Shown here piece by piece: positions 61,727-64,000 of a stretch of 64,000 nucleotides of DNA (positions within the stretch are counted from its first letter, which is position 1; every line of letters begins with the position of its first letter). Source of the stretch: Thecamonas trahens ATCC 50062 (Eukaryota; Apusozoa; Apusomonadida; Apusomonadidae); assembly GCF_000142905.1 (NCBI RefSeq), contig NW_013657650.1:131388-195387 (forward strand), read 5' to 3'. Made by a program: the position numbers and the translations under genes. Below the pieces are notes generated by a model. That model saw nothing but the letters and a program-made list of their open reading frames with translations, had not been told where the DNA came from and searched no databases.

Positions 61727-62666
61727 TCATGCCGAGGCGAGGGCGGCGGTGAAGGCCGACATGATGGCCGGGCGGTCAAAGGCAAAGTTGAGGAAGGGGT
61801 TCGGCCGCTGGTTGGCAGGTGCAGCCGGGGAGGAGACCGCCAATGCGGAGGTGGACGGCGACGGTGTTGCAGGGCTCGCAGACTTGGTCGAGCGGGCGGA
61901 GGACGGGAGAAGGAGCGAGCCAGAGGCGGCGCGGGCTTTGATGATCTTGCGAATACGCTTCTTGTTGGAGCGGATCCAGGCGCGGAGCTTGTTGGAGACG
62001 GCCGAGATGGTGAACATGCGCTTGGACGAGATGCCATGGACCTCCTTGTTCTCGCCGTACATGGGCAGGTCGGCGACAGGGAACCACTTGATCTCGGAAA
62101 TTTCCTTGCGAGTCATGGTCTCGAACACAGTGTCCATGGGAATGCCCGCAATGACGAACAGGCGCATCTCCTTGCCACGGATGACGCACTTGACCAAGTC
62201 GGTCTCGGAAATGTACGGCGCAATGTCAAAGCCGATCTCCTCGTAGACCTCACGGATGGCGCACTCGACGTCACTCTCGCCCTCATCAATCTTGCCCTTG
62301 GGGAACATCCACGAGCCCTTCGAGCCCCAGCCCTTGACAATAAGGCAGTGCTTGAGCGTCGGGTCGAGCAGGATGGCTCCACGCGTCGGAATCTTGGCCT
62401 TGTACTCGGAAAACCCGGTCATGATGTCCGACAGGAAGCTGTGGTACGGCTGAAGCAGCGGGCAGTGGTGGAACATGACAGCAGAGAAGGCGCGGAAGCC
62501 CATCGACGGCAGGAACTCATGCTGCTCGCAGAAGTAGTCCTCATAGAACCAGTGCGCCTGCTCGATGGCGAAGCAGATGCGCTCAAACGACGACAGCTCC
62601 TCATCCGGCAGATTGATCAGGAAGCGGCTGTGGCGAGAGCAGTAAATCACCGCACGTATGTGAGTA

Positions 62667-62718
<52 letters not shown>

Positions 62719-62964
62719 GTGGGGGTGGTTGGTGGTGGTGGTGATGGTGCGCCTTGGCCATGACCCCAGCCTCGGCCATGACCACGACAGCAACGACAGA
62801 CAGAGACAGCCCCCCCCCCCTCCCTACCACACAACAACGTACGAACTCAGATCATCCAGTAGCTCAGACAGCAATGCCACCTCGTCCACCGACAGCTTCT
62901 TGTTCGAGTGTGACTTGAAGACGGCACGGAGCTCCTTCAGCGGTGTGCTGGGAGAAGAAGACAT
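61727..62964 (-). CDS. DCP2: mRNA decapping enzyme subunit 2 (two exons)
   Basis: DCP2 hydrolyses the mRNA 5' cap to start 5'-3' decay. Exon 1 (62964-62843) ends LLSELLDDLSS; exon 2 (62627-61727) begins RFLINLPDEELSSFERICFA. Splicing (GTACGT donor, CACAG acceptor, phase 2) rebuilds the N-terminal regulatory domain, which continues with IEQAHWFYEDYFCEQH. The Nudix box GKIDEGES...REVYEEIGFD is at about 152-174, with all catalytic glutamates present. Box B follows (EISEIKWFPVADLP). The C-terminus is short and Ser/Pro-rich. The product is 340 residues, shorter than animal DCP2, as in many protists and fungal core constructs. Confidence 0.93.
62628..62842 (-). other. DCP2 intron with TG repeat and C-rich tract
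   Basis: A 215-base intron (GTACGT...CACAG) that contains the (TG)n repeat at 62669-62717 and a C-rich run near 62810 on the plus strand. The splice restores a conserved domain, so it is well supported. Confidence 0.85.
62669..62717. repeat. (TG)n microsatellite inside DCP2 intron
   Basis: About 24 TG units on the plus strand, thus CA on the transcribed sense strand, near the 3' splice site of the DCP2 intron. Confidence 0.95.
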
Positions 62965-63459
62965 GGCAGGGGACGGGACGGGAGAGGGAGGGAGAACGGA
63001 GAGCGGGGAGGAGGGGGGGGAGGGGAGGAAGGGGGGAGGAGGTGTAGGGGAGGAAGAGGGCTGGTCTTCTCTGCCACCGCTGCTGTTGCCCGCTGCATAC
63101 CGCCCCCCCCCCCTCCCCTCCCCGTCAGGTCGCACTTGGTCGCCGCCCGCCCACTCGCCCGCTCGCCCGCTCGGCCGCCCGCCCTACGCCATGACGATCA
63201 AGCCAAAGGTGATCAACGCCACCAAAGTCGATCACACGCTACATGGAGATACCCATGGCAATTGAGATCGTCTCATTGGTGACATGCGCGGTTTCATCCA
63301 TCCTATCTCCCATCCTGACGGCATTTGACGTTACGTAGCCATCGGCAGACGGCGTCGGTTGGCAGGAGACCAGTGGGGGAGGGGGGGGGGGGGGGGGACA
63401 AGGAGTGGGTGAGAGGGGTGCGAGGAGCGAGTGTAGCAACCACCCAGCTCGCGACTGAC
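62965..63459. promoter_or_regulatory. Divergent intergenic region DCP2/acidic protein
   Basis: Contains G/A-rich blocks (62985-63060), a C10 run near 63103, CGCCCGCT-type repeats at 63140-63185, and a long G run near 63380-63397. No gene is supported; it presumably holds promoters and leaders of both genes. Confidence 0.4.
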
Positions 63460-64000
63460 ATGTCTGAGTCCTCGTATGATGCGTATGACGAGGATGGCTC
63501 GTACGCCGAGGGTTCGTCCTATGGCTATGGGGGCACCCCAGAGCCAGACGGTGTGGACGGTGCCGGCAGTGCTAGCGGCGACGAGCCGACCGAAAGCGAG
63601 CCGGAGCCGGTACGTACAGAGCTGGCTGATGCGACATTTTGGGCTGCCATGGAACTGAGTGTGAGTATGGAGGGAGATGGGACGTGTACTTGGGGATGTA
63701 CTTACTCTGGGCTTGGTCATGTGCCTCGTCGGGCTGGGCTGCTGGTTGTGGTTGCCTGAATGGGGGGCGGTTGTCGTTGACCCCCAACTGCCGCTCGCTT
63801 CACGGCCAATGCCATGGTGGATGGTGGGTGTGGACGGATGGATGCTGGTGGCGATGGATGGGGTGGATGTGGACGTGGGCGTGGACGTGGGCGTGGTGTT
63901 GCATGTGTGTTGCTGCTCGATTTGGAGGACAGATCAGCAAACCGCTGGCCAAGGACGATCTCACCGACGCGCTGTCTGTCTTGGCCAAGACGGGGACGGG
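63460..64000 (+). CDS. Acidic protein, 5' part only (runs off the window)
   Basis: Exon 1 (63460-63660) encodes a Ser/Tyr/Gly/Asp/Glu-rich start (MSESSYDAYDEDGSYAEGSS), then ELADATFWAAMELS. A strong GTGAGT donor follows at 63661. The best acceptor ends at 63932, giving phase-0 continuation ISKPLAKDDLTDALSVLAKT. A helix spanning the junction is plausible. The gene continues beyond 64000, so the function cannot be judged. Confidence 0.5.
63661..63932 (+). other. Intron in acidic protein gene
   Basis: A 272-base intron with donor GTGAGT and acceptor GACAG, containing GTGGACGTGGGC-type repeats near 63866-63896. Confidence 0.5.

Noticed and set aside
62719-62830. His/Thr-repeat N-terminus of the DCP2 second-exon frame
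   Set aside because: It comes from reading through the intron's TG repeat; splicing to exon 1 gives the conserved DCP2 domain instead.
1-64000. tRNA, rRNA, CRISPR or transposon features
   Set aside because: I looked for T-loop-like and snRNA-like sequences, repeat-spacer arrays and transposase or reverse-transcriptase motifs and saw none that hold up; a tRNAscan and covariance search would be decisive.

Overview
This is a GC-rich nuclear contig from a free-living, probably aerobic single-celled eukaryote. The evidence is spliceosomal introns, mitochondrial functions (sideroflexin, type II NADH dehydrogenase, an Mpv17 protein, a bacterial-type histidyl-tRNA synthetase), eukaryotic RNA machinery (DCP2, ERH, LSG1, SNAPC1, CDC123), TKL-type kinases, a hybrid histidine kinase and a giant HECT ubiquitin ligase. 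TAA, TAG and TGA all serve as stops, so the code is standard. The gene mix, density and composition would suit an apusomonad such as Thecamonas; that placement is inference from general knowledge and is not proved here.

Layout. 0.3-8.1 kb: a spliced aminoglycoside-phosphotransferase-like kinase, a secreted LRR protein, and a receptor kinase (two phosphate-binding-protein-like ectodomains, TM, TKL kinase, degenerate cyclase domain, pseudokinase). 8.3-16.4 kb, all minus strand: HisRS, a UbiA/MenA-like prenyltransferase, a PAS hybrid histidine kinase and an Mpv17-double ACT fusion. 16.8-23.7 kb: a type I membrane protein, an unidentified protein, NDH-2, CDC123, sideroflexin and ERH. 23.8-33.0 kb: a basic coiled-coil protein, a membrane protein, a TTLL polyglutamylase, a hexapeptide acetyltransferase, a methyltransferase, a split BTB protein and an EF-hand protein. 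33.2-46.5 kb: one giant HECT E3 gene containing a 773-base assembly gap in its first intron. 46.8-64 kb: LSG1, a possible small secreted protein, a SET-like protein, two unidentified proteins, an LRR-TKL kinase, SNAPC1, an unidentified basic protein, a tail-anchored coiled-coil protein, DCP2 and the start of an acidic protein that runs off the window.

Genes are tightly packed, often convergent with gaps of a few bases or even overlapping coding ends. Introns are few, lie near the 5' end, often start GTAC, and may contain long C runs or TG repeats. One ERH exon consists of the start codon alone. Several genes (phosphotransferase, receptor kinase, histidine kinase, coiled-coil protein, HECT ligase) are interrupted by frame breaks, each repaired by adding exactly one base, commonly in a homopolymer. 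I read these as base-calling omissions and annotate each gene as one unit.

Most genes are independent housekeeping or signalling genes; I see no multi-gene pathway cluster. The most unusual items are the receptor kinase with two apparently dead catalytic domains, the Mpv17-ACT fusion, the interrupted BTB domain, the initiator-only exon, and a duplicated HECT tail that differs only at silent positions.
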